Below are positions 25,292 through 34,072 of a stretch of DNA of 42,062 bases, in pieces. The notes beneath the pieces are model-generated. The model ran no database searches, was not told where the DNA came from, and saw only the letters and a program-made list of their open reading frames with translations. The translations under genes and the position numbers were made by a program. Position 1 is the stretch's first letter. Each line of letters opens with the position of its first letter. The DNA comes from Natranaerobius trueperi (GTDB lineage Bacteria > Bacillota > Natranaerobiia > Natranaerobiales > Natranaerobiaceae), in contig NZ_NIQC01000021.1 of the NCBI RefSeq assembly GCF_002216005.1, forward strand, positions 1 to 42,062. The letters run 5' to 3'.

Positions 25292-25906
25292 TTACACCTC
25301 CTTACCCTTTAGATGTGTTGTATCTGTAAAAAGTTCCGTTTTTTGGGTTAAAATTTCCTTTAAATTATGCCTTGCTCTATTTAACCTAGATTTCACTGTT
25401 CCAATAGATACATTTAAAGCTTCAGCTAATTCTTCATATGACAGCCCTTCTATCTCTCTAAGTAGTATCGTTATTCTTTGTTCTTCAGGTAGTTCTTGAA
25501 TCGCTTTATGTACTATATCTTGCACATCTTTTCTTTCCGTTAGTTGTTCTGGGTTGAATTTTTGATCGGGAAGATTAAAATACACTTCACCCTCATCGGT
25601 TTCCATGGGGGAATTTATAGAAACTGATGAAGTTCGCTTCTTTTTTCTTATTTCATCTAGACAAACATTTGAAGTAACCCTATACAACCAAGTGGAAAAG
25701 GCAGATTTAAAATGAAATTTGTCTATGGAATGATAAACCCTAATAAAAGCTTCTTGTGCCAAATCATTTGCGTCATCATGATTACCAGCAAATCTATAGC
25801 AAAGTGAATAGACTTTTTGCTGATACTTATTAACAAGATCTTCAAAGGCATCTAATTTGCCCTTTTGACATTTTTTAACTAGTAATTCGTCTTCTTTAAC
25901 TTTCAT
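25292..25906 (-). CDS. ECF (RpoE/SigW-type) RNA polymerase sigma factor
   Basis: A group 4 sigma factor of 204 residues. Region 2 contains DANDLAQEAFIRVYHSIDKF and FSTWLYRVTSNVCLDEIRKK (binding to core polymerase and the -10 element). Region 4 contains LPEEQRITILLREIEGLSYE and VSIGTVKSRLNRARHNLKE (-35 recognition). The linker has an Asp/Glu-rich insert. It is paired with the anti-sigma gene downstream. ECF factors of this type answer envelope stress and usually activate their own operon; I could not find a clear self-promoter upstream. The ATG at 25906 has GGAAGTGAG before it. Confidence 0.93.
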   Translation of the reverse strand: MKVKEDELLVKKCQKGKLDAFEDLVNKYQQKVYSLCYRFAGNHDDANDLAQEAFIRVYHSIDKFHFKSAFSTWLYRVTSNVCLDEIRKKKRTSSVSINSPMETDEGEVYFNLPDQKFNPEQLTERKDVQDIVHKAIQELPEEQRITILLREIEGLSYEELAEALNVSIGTVKSRLNRARHNLKEILTQKTELFTDTTHLKGKEV

Positions 25907-26011
25907 AGACTCACTTCCTTTGCCAGTTCCTCTATACTATACACTGTATTATAAGATTGACAGGTTTACCACCCCATTTAGTTGTCCTATATTCAGTTGC
26001 TAAATGTTTTA

Positions 26012-27118
26012 TTAGAGTGTAATTAGATTATATGCTAAATCCGCAACATTTTCTAGTTCTTTTACTGGTATAAATTCATCTGTGGTATGAACCTTTTGAT
26101 AACCCATCCCTAGATTCATTGTTTTAATCCCATTACTATTGAAGATATTAGCATCACTGCCACCACCAGTTGCTTTATATGCAGGTTCTAATTCTAACTT
26201 TTTAACTGCCTCTGTACAATGGGAAACCAAATCATCTTCTTTGTCTAGTTTATAGGATGAATATAACCTGTTATCTTCAAACTCTACAGTTGCACCATAG
26301 GAATCTGCTACTTCATTACATATCTTTTTAAATTCTTGAGTTATTTCTGAAAGTTTTTGTTCATCACGACTCCTAGCTTCTCCTTTCATTTCCACTAAAG
26401 GACAGACGACATTTGTTGCCTCTCCACCATTAATTATTCCAATATTTGAAGTAGTTTCTTCATCTATTCTTCCAATTTTTAACTTTGTGATAATTTCACC
26501 AGCAACCTTAACTGCATCAACTCCATCTTCTGGACTAAGGCCAGCATGTGCTGGTTTACCTTTTATCTTGATATCATATTTTTCTTGACCCGGAGCCTCA
26601 ACGATCATTGTTCCAACTTTTCCACTACTATCTAAAATATATCCTTTTTTAGCAGTTAATTTGTCGAATTCAAGTCTTCTTGAACCATTTAGTCCACCTT
26701 CTTCATAAGCAGTAAAAACAACCTCTATTGGTGGATGTGAAACACCTTGTTCTTTTGCTGTTCGAAGCGCTTCTAAAATAGCTGCTAATCCAGCAGCATC
26801 ATCAGCACCTAATACCGTATCTCCTTCACTTCTGATTACATCACCATCTAAAACTGCTTTTTTTCCAATTCCCGGTTTTACAGTATCCATATGAGCACTT
26901 AAGATTATAGGCTCTTTGTCATTATCACCATCAATCTTACAGATTATATTACCAGCTTCAGTACCCATCTTTTCACCAGCACTATCTTCATAGGGCTCTC
27001 CGCCAAGATCTGAAAGTTCCTTTTTAAGACGTTCTGCCATTTTACCCTCTTTTGATGACTCACTATCGATTTCTACAAGTTCAAAAAACAACTTTTTAAG
27101 TCTTTCTTTATTAGTCAT
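26012..27118 (-). CDS. M20-family metallopeptidase, PepT-like
   Basis: This 368-residue dizinc peptidase has the M20B motifs: LSAHMDTV (first His/Asp), LGADDAAG (bridging Asp), TAYEEGG (general-base Glu plus ligand), YILDSSG and KVHTTDE (last His). The dimerisation or lid domain includes GKPAHAG. Family members such as PepT split tripeptides in the cytoplasm; the substrate here is not proven. I chose the ATG at 27118 because GGAGG precedes it by nine bases, rather than the GTG at 27127. No signal peptide. It is followed by 80 bases and then the M16 pair upstream, so the three may form one peptide-processing unit. Confidence 0.88.
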   Translation of the reverse strand: MTNKERLKKLFFELVEIDSESSKEGKMAERLKKELSDLGGEPYEDSAGEKMGTEAGNIICKIDGDNDKEPIILSAHMDTVKPGIGKKAVLDGDVIRSEGDTVLGADDAAGLAAILEALRTAKEQGVSHPPIEVVFTAYEEGGLNGSRRLEFDKLTAKKGYILDSSGKVGTMIVEAPGQEKYDIKIKGKPAHAGLSPEDGVDAVKVAGEIITKLKIGRIDEETTSNIGIINGGEATNVVCPLVEMKGEARSRDEQKLSEITQEFKKICNEVADSYGATVEFEDNRLYSSYKLDKEDDLVSHCTEAVKKLELEPAYKATGGGSDANIFNSNGIKTMNLGMGYQKVHTTDEFIPVKELENVADLAYNLITL

Positions 27119-27208
27119 ATATATCACCCTCCAGACTTATTTGTGATCCTACTGCATTACTATTCTCCATAATCACCTTTTTTTCCTGTCTTTAGACGGA
27201 GAATAATC

Positions 27209-28507
27209 TTAATTGTTCGGATACAAATAAGATGCGGTTTTACTTTCATTTAAAAGGTCATTAATTAGTCTATCTTGAAGCTCATCTATACTAACCTTGC
27301 TTATTATATCAGAGTAATCAAACAAAAAGTCTTGTGCAAAATATAAATTCAAGAAAGTATTAGATAAATATTCAAGGGAATTGAATCCCTTTAAATAAGC
27401 ACCCATTAATTTATTTCTCACTCTAATAAAATCTTGTTTTTTTATTCCTTCTTTAGCAGTATTTCTAATACTTTCTTCCAATTTATGTATTAGCTTATCT
27501 GGGTCATTAGTAGATCCACCTATAGTAGTAAAACCAAACCCTCTACCATATGCGTAAGATTTATGGAAGCTATTATCTATCAATTGTTTATCATATAGTT
27601 CTTGATACAGCTTTGATCCTTCACCAAATATCAATTCAAGTAATAAATCAGTTACTACTTCATCATATAGTTTAGGGTAACTATTAGATGCTAGTTGTTC
27701 TTTAATTCCTAAATAAACTCTTGGTTTAGAGACATTTAGTTTTTTTGAAACTTTTGATTTAAATACACTTTCAGGTTCCTTGGGTACTATTCGTTCTTCT
27801 AGATCAAATTCTTCAAAGTGTTTTTTATTTATTATATTACTGACGTGTTCAATACTTTTTTCTGGCTCTAGGTTTCCAATCATAAATAAAACCATATTTG
27901 AAGGGTGATAAAATGTTTTATGACATTCATACAACAAGTCTGGAGTTATTCTTTTTATCTCGCTCTCTGTTCCGGCTATGTTTGTCTTTACCGGATGGCT
28001 ATGATATATACCTTCTAGTAAATTAAAAAAAACAACCCAATCAGGATCATCTCGATACATACTTATCTCTTGATCAATTATTCCTTGTTCTTTTTCCACA
28101 TTTTCTTTTGTAAAGTATGGTTCATGTACAAAATTTAGTAATAAATCTAAACTCTCATAGAAATTCTCAGTGGCACTAAAAAGATAAGCTGTATGACCAA
28201 AAGTAGTAAAAGCATTAGCACTTGCCCCAAGATCAGAAAAATCATTAAAAATATTACCATCTTTTTTCTCAAATAACTTATGTTCTAAAAAATGCGCTAT
28301 TCCATCAGGTACTTTTTTTACTTCTCCATCTGTTTTACGATAATAATTATCAATTGACCCATAATTAACAGCATAAATTGCATATGTTTTGTTAAAGTTT
28401 TTTCTTGGAAGTACATATATGTCTAGACCATTATCTGTTTTACTTTGATAAATTGTTTCTTTAACTAAAGGGTGATAATGCTTCTCTATTCTAGCTTTTG
28501 TTTCCAT
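27209..28507 (-). CDS. M16-family zinc peptidase, catalytic member (YmfH-like)
   Basis: This 432-residue M16 peptidase has the inverted zinc motif HFLEH (H72, E75, H76) and the distal Glu in EQGIIDQEISM (E147). It is cytoplasmic, with no signal peptide. In Bacillus relatives the YmfF/YmfH pair has one active and one inactive chain, thought to form a clam-shell heterodimer that degrades peptides. Here the active chain follows the inactive one with stop and start overlapping by one base (TAATG), so the two are translationally coupled. Confidence 0.9.
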   Translation of the reverse strand: METKARIEKHYHPLVKETIYQSKTDNGLDIYVLPRKNFNKTYAIYAVNYGSIDNYYRKTDGEVKKVPDGIAHFLEHKLFEKKDGNIFNDFSDLGASANAFTTFGHTAYLFSATENFYESLDLLLNFVHEPYFTKENVEKEQGIIDQEISMYRDDPDWVVFFNLLEGIYHSHPVKTNIAGTESEIKRITPDLLYECHKTFYHPSNMVLFMIGNLEPEKSIEHVSNIINKKHFEEFDLEERIVPKEPESVFKSKVSKKLNVSKPRVYLGIKEQLASNSYPKLYDEVVTDLLLELIFGEGSKLYQELYDKQLIDNSFHKSYAYGRGFGFTTIGGSTNDPDKLIHKLEESIRNTAKEGIKKQDFIRVRNKLMGAYLKGFNSLEYLSNTFLNLYFAQDFLFDYSDIISKVSIDELQDRLINDLLNESKTASYLYPNN

Positions 28508-29811
28508 TACGTCACACCTACCTTTTCATTACTTGTTTTTGCCATAAGATAAATAGTGTCTAAATGAACATTTTTACCAGCTTTTGTTATCTCTGTACTG
28601 TCTACAGCCTGTAATTTATTCCTTACTTCTTCTGGAGTAACAGGTTTTTTGCCGTTTATAATACCCTCTAACAATGTTTCAGCAATTGCATCTGGATTAT
28701 CTTCTAGCTGAATCAGAGCTGATAATATAGCTTTTCTTGTCATTTCAAGCTCTTTATCTGTAAAGTCCCCATTCTTTAAGTTCTCTAATTCAGTCTTAAT
28801 TAGGCTATTTGTTTGATCATAATCTTTAGGATCTATACCTGCATTTATCACCATGATACCTTTTGATTTTTCTAATCTAGAAAATACGTAATAACATAGA
28901 CTATGTTCTTCACGAACAACTCTAAATAATCTAGAATGAGAAAAGCCACCTAATAAACCATTAAATAACATTAAAGGGTAGATCTTAGGTTGTTTGTAAT
29001 TTATCTGAGTTCGAAACCCTAAACACAGTTTTCCTTGATTAACATCTTGATACTCATTAATCTCTTTTTCTTCAAACAGTTCTTTATTTACCTGCACATT
29101 AAAATCTGGAGTATCCTTTCTATTAGAAAATTTGAGTTTATCTGTTACAGCTTTCTCTGCAACAGATTTAGAAAAGTGTCCCATAACAAAAATATCAATT
29201 GGGGCAGATTCTAATAATCTTTTGTAACTTTCATATAAGCTTTTTCCTGTAATTTTTTCTATTTCTTTCTCATTACCAAACTTTGATTCCCCAAAGGGTT
29301 CATCTTGACACATATGCTTAATCATTCTTTCAACAGAATAATTAATTTTATCGTCTTTTTGATTACTTATTCTATCTAGCTGATTTTGTTTTTCCTTTTC
29401 TACAGTACTAGTTGCAAATCCATCTTCTTCTAAGACAGGTTCAAACAATACTTTTGATAGTAAGTTTATTCCTTCATTGAATGAACTTTTTTGTCTATCT
29501 TGTTCTAACAAGAAATCTTCCCCTACCATTTCAAGTCTTAATTCTATTAATTGTCTTTCTCCTTTTTTATGTAACCCAGTAACAAAATCAGCTCCATACA
29601 TTTCTTCTAATTTTTCATTAAACTCTAAAAAAGTTGGATAATCTTTCGTCCCCCTTTTTAATACTCTAGGAACAATCCCCATATGACCATTAAAATTACC
29701 TAATGGCCAGTGGAAAAACACTTTAATTAAGGTGGTCTTCAAATTATCTTGTGGAATCATATGTAACCTTACATCCTGAGCAAGTTCTTTTGTTATAACT
29801 TCCATTATCAT
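28507..29811 (-). CDS. M16-family peptidase-like protein, inactive partner (YmfF-like)
   Basis: This 434-residue protein has M16 folding blocks (GFSHSRLFRVVREEHSLCYYVFS, GFRTQINYKQP) but no HxxEH. The equivalent region near residues 40-60 reads IVPRVLKRGTKDYPTFLEFN. It is therefore probably the non-catalytic half of a heterodimer with the next gene. The arginine/tyrosine pair in the C-terminal half, which helps substrate binding in M16 partners, is kept. The ATG at 29811 (or ATG 29805) follows AAAGGAGCG. It is the first gene of the pair. Confidence 0.87.
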   Translation of the reverse strand: MIMEVITKELAQDVRLHMIPQDNLKTTLIKVFFHWPLGNFNGHMGIVPRVLKRGTKDYPTFLEFNEKLEEMYGADFVTGLHKKGERQLIELRLEMVGEDFLLEQDRQKSSFNEGINLLSKVLFEPVLEEDGFATSTVEKEKQNQLDRISNQKDDKINYSVERMIKHMCQDEPFGESKFGNEKEIEKITGKSLYESYKRLLESAPIDIFVMGHFSKSVAEKAVTDKLKFSNRKDTPDFNVQVNKELFEEKEINEYQDVNQGKLCLGFRTQINYKQPKIYPLMLFNGLLGGFSHSRLFRVVREEHSLCYYVFSRLEKSKGIMVINAGIDPKDYDQTNSLIKTELENLKNGDFTDKELEMTRKAILSALIQLEDNPDAIAETLLEGIINGKKPVTPEEVRNKLQAVDSTEITKAGKNVHLDTIYLMAKTSNEKVGVT

Positions 29812-29925
29812 CGCTCCTTTCTTAAAGATCTTGTTATTTATATTTTCCCAAAAAGTTAATTTATTAATCTTTTTTAGATGATAATGAAGTTTTATAAATA
29901 GTAAATATAATTTTCGATATAAAAA

Positions 29926-29956
29926 AGGTGGAAATAGATAAGTCCTATTTCCACCT
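29926..29956 (-). terminator. Terminator of the betaine-type binding protein gene
   Basis: On the minus strand AGGTGGAAATAG / CTATTTCCACCT form a 12 bp stem followed by TTTTTTATAT. Confidence 0.9.
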
Positions 29957-29967
29957 AAAATTTTCCC

Positions 29968-30819
29968 TTATTCATTTAACCATTCTTCTACTAATTCTTC
30001 GTTATCATCAATCCACTGCTGTGCACCTTCAACAGGATCATCAAGCTCTTTTATGACACTCATCAGTTCTCCTAAACTTTCATCATCCATTTCCCAGTCA
30101 TTCATCCAATTAAGAACTTCTTCTTGATCATTTTCAAAATTATCTCTAGTTATAAACACTATATTATCTGCTTCTCCATAGGATAATACCGGGTCATCTA
30201 AATATTTTAGATCATATTCAGCAAAAGCCCAATGGGGACTCCAAAGTGTTACAACAATAGGCTCTTCATCTGAATAACGATTATCTAATTCACTCATCAT
30301 CCCAGCTTCTGAACTATCAATTAAATTAAAATCTAGATCATATTCCTCAATAGTATCTTGTGTCATATCCATTATACTTGCACCAGCGTCAATTCCGATT
30401 ATTTCACCATCAAGTTCATCTCTATATTCACTTAACTCATCAATACTATCTACTTCCATATATTCTGGTACTACCAAACCAAGATCAGCACCTTCGTACC
30501 AAGTATCTTGAATATCAAAATCATCGCCATATTCATCAATATAATACCGATCCGTATACGGGATCCAAACTTCCATACCAATATCTAAGTCACCTTGTGC
30601 TACACCACTAAATAAAACAGCCTTTTCTACATCTACTAGCTCGACATCATAACCTTGATCTTCTAATAAAATCTTCCACATATTTGACACAGCAATATTT
30701 TCAGCCCACTGATTATAACCAATCTCTATAGTGTCATCTGTTTGATCTTCCTGACAAGCTACTACCAACGTTAAACTTAAAATAAGTACAAAAATAGAAA
30801 TTACGATTTTTTTCTGCAC
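29968..30819 (-). CDS. Glycine betaine/proline-type ABC substrate-binding lipoprotein (OpuAC-like)
   Basis: This 283-residue protein has a lipoprotein signal with lipobox LVVAC (Cys22), so it is anchored on the outer membrane face. The domain matches the OpuAC/ProX fold, with Trp/Tyr-rich ligand pockets (YNQWAENIAV, EVWIPYTDRYY, LWSPHWAF) that cage quaternary amines. It is very acidic, with Asp/Glu-rich runs, typical of exported proteins in halophiles. No ATPase or permease gene is adjacent, so it probably serves a transporter encoded elsewhere or is a spare receptor. It has its own promoter and terminator. The ligand could be glycine betaine, choline or carnitine. Confidence 0.88.
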   Translation of the reverse strand: MQKKIVISIFVLILSLTLVVACQEDQTDDTIEIGYNQWAENIAVSNMWKILLEDQGYDVELVDVEKAVLFSGVAQGDLDIGMEVWIPYTDRYYIDEYGDDFDIQDTWYEGADLGLVVPEYMEVDSIDELSEYRDELDGEIIGIDAGASIMDMTQDTIEEYDLDFNLIDSSEAGMMSELDNRYSDEEPIVVTLWSPHWAFAEYDLKYLDDPVLSYGEADNIVFITRDNFENDQEEVLNWMNDWEMDDESLGELMSVIKELDDPVEGAQQWIDDNEELVEEWLNE

Positions 30820-30865
30820 TATATAATGCCTCCTTATGTAATTTGTTTTTTAAAACATTTCTTAT

Positions 30866-30894
30866 ATAATATACTAAAGCTACTAACAAGTCAA
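30866..30894 (-). promoter_or_regulatory. SigmaA-type promoter of the binding-protein gene
   Basis: On the minus strand TTGACT (30894-30889), a 17-base spacer and TATTAT (30871-30866). It lies about 47 bases before the ATG. Confidence 0.6.
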
Positions 30895-31028
30895 AACTAC
30901 TATGAGGTTCTCTATACCCATAGTTATTCAGTTCTTACTCTCTCGATAAATGTCACAATTTAATTTCCTATTCACTTGTTCATACTTGTTTTTTATCACA
31001 TTTTTCCTTTTTTTATAACATATCAAAT

Positions 31029-31062
31029 GAAAAAAGAGAGACCTTTCAAAGGTTCTCTCTCC
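31029..31062 (-). terminator. Terminator of hisD
   Basis: On the minus strand AGAGAGAACC ... GGTCTCTCT with loop TTTGAAA, followed by TTTTTTCATTT. Confidence 0.85.
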
Positions 31063-31088
31063 TATTCTATATTATGTTATTTTTATTA

Positions 31089-32354
31089 TTAATCTATTCT
31101 TAAATTACTTGATTTTTTATGAGCATCAAGTCCTTCAAGATCAGCTAGATCAGAACAATGATATGCTAAGCTCTTTGCGCCTTCTTTAGATATTTTTTGA
31201 AAAGACGAGGTTTTTAAAAATGTACCGACTGTTAAACCAGAATTAAATCTTGCACTACAGCCAGTAGGAAGAATATGATTAGTTCCTGAAACGTAGTCAC
31301 CAAAAGCAACCGAAGACCACTCTCCAACAAAAAGGGAACCGAAATGCTTAACTCTATTCATAAGTTGGTCATTATATTTAGTTAATAATTGCAGGTGTTC
31401 CGGAGCTACTTCATCAGAAATTTTAATTGCCTCATCAAGACTCTCGACAATAATAATTTCACCATAGTTAGACCAACTATCATTAGCAGTATCAAATGTA
31501 TCTATACTAGTTATAGTTTTTTTAAGCTCTATTTCGACATATTTTGCAATTGACTCGTTCGTAGTAACCAAAATACATTTAGCATCAGGGTCGTGTTCTG
31601 CTTGGGCTAATAAATCAGTCGCAACTTTCTTGATATCAGCCGAGTCATCAGCAATGATAAGCACCTCACTAGGACCTGCTAATTGGTCTATCCCTACTAT
31701 ACCATTTACTTGTCGTTTTGCTTCTGTAACATATCTATTTCCTGGTCCAACTATCATATCAACTTTATTAATCGTCTCTGTCCCATACGCTAATGCAGCA
31801 ATGGCTTGAGCTCCACCAGATATATATACTTCGTCAGCGCCAGCAATATACATAGCAGCTAAAACTACAGGATGTATACTATCGTAATCTCTAGAAGGTG
31901 GTGCAACAGCAACAACACGCTCTACTCCTGCAACTTTCGCTGGAACAATAGACATTAAAGCAGAAGATGGGAGTGGATATCTTCCAGCAGGAACATAGCA
32001 ACCACAAGATGAAACCGGTATTATTCTATGCCCAAGAGTTACACCAGGAATATTTTCACTTTCAAGATTTTGATATAATGAAAGCTGTTTATTTGCAAAA
32101 AATTCTATTTGATTTCTTGCAAATAATAAGGCTTCCTTTAACTTTTTAGGCATTGCCTCATAGACTTGTTTTCTTTCTTTTTTCGAAACATATATATTGT
32201 CTATTTTAACTTGATCGAATCTTTTAACAAACTCTAGTAAAGTATTATCACCCTCTAATTTTACTTTAGCTATAATATCCTTTACTATTTCATTAGTGTT
32301 ATCATCTAAATCAAATTGATAATTGTTATGTTTTGCTTCTTTATACTTATACAT
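31089..32354 (-). CDS. hisD: Histidinol dehydrogenase (or HisD-family paralogue)
   Basis: HisD oxidises L-histidinol to L-histidine with two NAD+. The 421-residue length and motifs fit: YVPAGRYPLPSSALM, GGAQAIAALAYGTE, VGPGNRYVTEAKRQV, LLAQAEHDPDA (zinc Gln and His), GTNHILPTG and EGLDAHKKS (last zinc His). The gene stands alone, not in a his operon. The segment after NHILPT reads GCSARFNSGLTVGTFLK, whereas true HisD usually has GGTARFSSPLSV; this variant also appears in HisD-like alcohol dehydrogenases. Histidine synthesis is the simplest reading, but another secondary-alcohol substrate is possible. The ATG at 32354 has GGAGGTG upstream. Confidence 0.85.
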   Translation of the reverse strand: MYKYKEAKHNNYQFDLDDNTNEIVKDIIAKVKLEGDNTLLEFVKRFDQVKIDNIYVSKKERKQVYEAMPKKLKEALLFARNQIEFFANKQLSLYQNLESENIPGVTLGHRIIPVSSCGCYVPAGRYPLPSSALMSIVPAKVAGVERVVAVAPPSRDYDSIHPVVLAAMYIAGADEVYISGGAQAIAALAYGTETINKVDMIVGPGNRYVTEAKRQVNGIVGIDQLAGPSEVLIIADDSADIKKVATDLLAQAEHDPDAKCILVTTNESIAKYVEIELKKTITSIDTFDTANDSWSNYGEIIIVESLDEAIKISDEVAPEHLQLLTKYNDQLMNRVKHFGSLFVGEWSSVAFGDYVSGTNHILPTGCSARFNSGLTVGTFLKTSSFQKISKEGAKSLAYHCSDLADLEGLDAHKKSSNLRID

Positions 32355-32439
32355 GATTACACCTCCAGTATTTATTTTATTGTTTTAAAGTATTAAATAA
32401 TTCTATCCTAGCATTTAAATATATTCTAGTCAACAAAAA

Positions 32440-32463
32440 AGCACCTCTTATATAGAGATGCTA
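32440..32463 (-). terminator. Terminator of cutA
   Basis: On the minus strand AGCATCTCT / AGAGGTGCT (one G-T pair) with loop ATATA, followed by TTTTTTG. Confidence 0.8.
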
Positions 32464-32490
32464 GCCATATTTAAATATCAAAAATTTAAT

Positions 32491-32805
32491 TTATTTAACT
32501 TCACTGTCAATCCAATGAAGGAATTCTTCATTGCCCTCTGTTATTTCCCAGGAAACCACACAAGGAACATCATAAGAATGCAAATACTTAACTCTTTCTA
32601 CTAATTGATCGACTACATCAGTTCTTGTTTTTCCTAATAATAGCAATTCTTCTTCGGATTGAGCTTTCCCTTCCCAGTAAAAGAAAGATTTAATTTTTGG
32701 TACAACATTAATACAAGCCACCAATCGTTCTTCAACAAGCTGTTTTGCTAATTTTTCTGCTTCTTCCATGCTATCACATGTTATATAAAACATCGAACGA
32801 CTCAA
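32491..32805 (-). CDS. cutA: CutA1 family protein
   Basis: A 104-residue member of the trimeric CutA1 family, first linked to divalent cation tolerance in E. coli; the molecular role remains unclear. Family blocks are present: SMEEAEKLAKQLVEERLVAC, INVVPKIKSFFYWEGK, EEELLLLGKTR, and YDVPCVVSWEITEGN. The start is a TTG at 32805 with GAAGGAGG eight bases upstream; an ATG four codons later is less well spaced. It lies 22 bases after the exonuclease gene and is probably cotranscribed with it. Confidence 0.92.
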   Translation of the reverse strand: MSRSMFYITCDSMEEAEKLAKQLVEERLVACINVVPKIKSFFYWEGKAQSEEELLLLGKTRTDVVDQLVERVKYLHSYDVPCVVSWEITEGNEEFLHWIDSEVK

Positions 32806-32826
32806 TAGTCACACCTCCTTCTAAAA

Positions 32827-33420
32827 TTATCCAGCTTCATTAATTCTAGCAGGTTTATATCCTCCTGAATACAGTTTTCCTTTACTCATTTTAAGGACAT
32901 CTATTAAATGGTATAGACAATTTATATTTCTTTCTTTGCAAATTGCAAGGGCTATTTTTGCACAAGCATAAGAGTCTTCTAAAGCATCATGATGTTTAAA
33001 GTTAACACCTAATGTATCCGCAATATAATTCAATCTGTACTTTTGTAAGTTGGGCCAAGCCTTTTCAGCAAGCTTTTGTGTGCACATATAATCAAAATTT
33101 GGATAAGGTATATCATACTCATCTAAAACGTGTCTTAATACACTAATATCAAATGATGCATTATGTGCTATTATTAACTTTTCTTCTAAATAAGGATAAA
33201 CTTCATCCCACAATCTATTAAATTCAGGTTTATTTTTAACATCTTCTGGCTTAATACCATGTATGTAAATATTATAAGGTTTGAAATCCATATTTTTGGG
33301 CCTAATTAACCAATGTTTTTTTTCTTTAATCTCTCCCCTCTCTACCACCACTATACCTAAAGCACAAGCGCTTCCTCTACTACTATTAGCTGTTTCAAAA
33401 TCAATTGCTACGAAATCCAT
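32827..33420 (-). CDS. DEDDh 3'-5' exonuclease (DNA polymerase III epsilon-like)
   Basis: This 197-residue protein is a single exonuclease domain. The motifs are ExoI FVAIDFETAN (Asp7, Glu9), ExoII IIAHNASFDISVL, and ExoIII HHDALEDSYACAKI (His and Asp of the DEDDh set). It has the small stand-alone form common in Firmicutes, without helicase or BRCT domains. It probably trims DNA or RNA 3' ends during repair or turnover. The ATG at 33420 follows GGAGGA. First gene of a likely two-gene unit with cutA. Confidence 0.9.
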   Translation of the reverse strand: MDFVAIDFETANSSRGSACALGIVVVERGEIKEKKHWLIRPKNMDFKPYNIYIHGIKPEDVKNKPEFNRLWDEVYPYLEEKLIIAHNASFDISVLRHVLDEYDIPYPNFDYMCTQKLAEKAWPNLQKYRLNYIADTLGVNFKHHDALEDSYACAKIALAICKERNINCLYHLIDVLKMSKGKLYSGGYKPARINEAG

Positions 33421-33581
33421 CTTAATCCTCCTCCATCTCCCTAAACTAAAACTTGCTATATAATGATTCGTCTATTACTATTAAAAATCCTGTTAAAAAA
33501 AAAATTAAAAATGTCACATTTCACTTATTTCTGCATATGATAGTTTTTGTGGACTTAAATAAATTTCTATAAGGAGGAAGT

Positions 33582-33713
33582 ATGACTTTAAATTTTCCTT
33601 TTTTAGGTAATAACAAGAAAACACTGAAAAATATTCACAAAATCTATAATAAGGAAAAGATCGCCCAACAACTAAAGAAGCCCATAGTTCATAACAAAAA
33701 ATTGTTTTTTTAA
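33582..33713 (+). CDS. Small basic hypothetical protein (43 aa)
   Basis: The ATG at 33582 has a near-ideal ribosome site, AAGGAGG, four to five bases upstream. The ORF runs 43 codons to TAA at 33711-33713 (MTLNFPFLGNNKKTLKNIHK...). It is rich in Lys (10) and Asn, with no Cys and no membrane helix. I do not recognise a family. The strong ribosome site in an otherwise empty spacer argues for a real gene. The IS30 copy D begins 15 bases after the stop and now separates it from the terminator at 34144. Confidence 0.5.
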   Translation: MTLNFPFLGNNKKTLKNIHKIYNKEKIAQQLKKPIVHNKKLFF

Positions 33714-33776
33714 ATTAATATTATTAACGTAAATTGCAATATTAAATTGAACTAGTTTCCAACTGTAATATAAAAA

Positions 33777-34003
33777 TCATTCAAGTAAGGCCTCACACTG
33801 TTCAAGAAAAGCTTCATCTGGTGTTAAGTAATCAAGGATTTTCCTAGGCAAAGTATTGCACCAGACTTGAACTTTAGCAATTGCTTCTGTTGAAAAATCA
33901 AATAGGCTGTAGCCTTGCTTATGTAGTAACTCAATCTGTCCCGTTCGAAATCATTTAGATGTTTATTCTTGCGGGAAGTTGGTGTATTATTAAGGTAATC
34001 CAT
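33777..34003 (-). pseudogene. IS30 transposase remnant (copy D)
   Basis: The ATG at 34003 starts MDYLNNTPTSRKNKHLNDFE. After about 35 codons the sequence jumps to the very end of the protein (AIAKVQVWCNTLPRKI, then DEAFLEQCEALLE and a stop at 33777). About 0.85 kb encoding the HTH and the whole DDE domain is deleted. Confidence 0.88.
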
Positions 34004-34072
34004 AGTGTGCACCCTTCCTGTAATTGGTTATTTTGTGGTGATTTAATTATATTACAGTTGGGTCCACTATGG
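34000..34072 (-). promoter_or_regulatory. Start-codon-sequestering hairpin of IS30 copy D
   Basis: CCATAGTG and CACTATGG (34000-34007 and 34065-34072 on the plus strand) with the inner ACCC/GGGT and CTGTAAT/ATTACAG arms, as in copies A and C. Confidence 0.7.

Noticed and set aside
30360-30611. 83-codon plus-strand ORF rich in His, Tyr and Leu
   Set aside because: It is opposite the acidic binding protein; Asp/Glu codons read backwards yield this composition.
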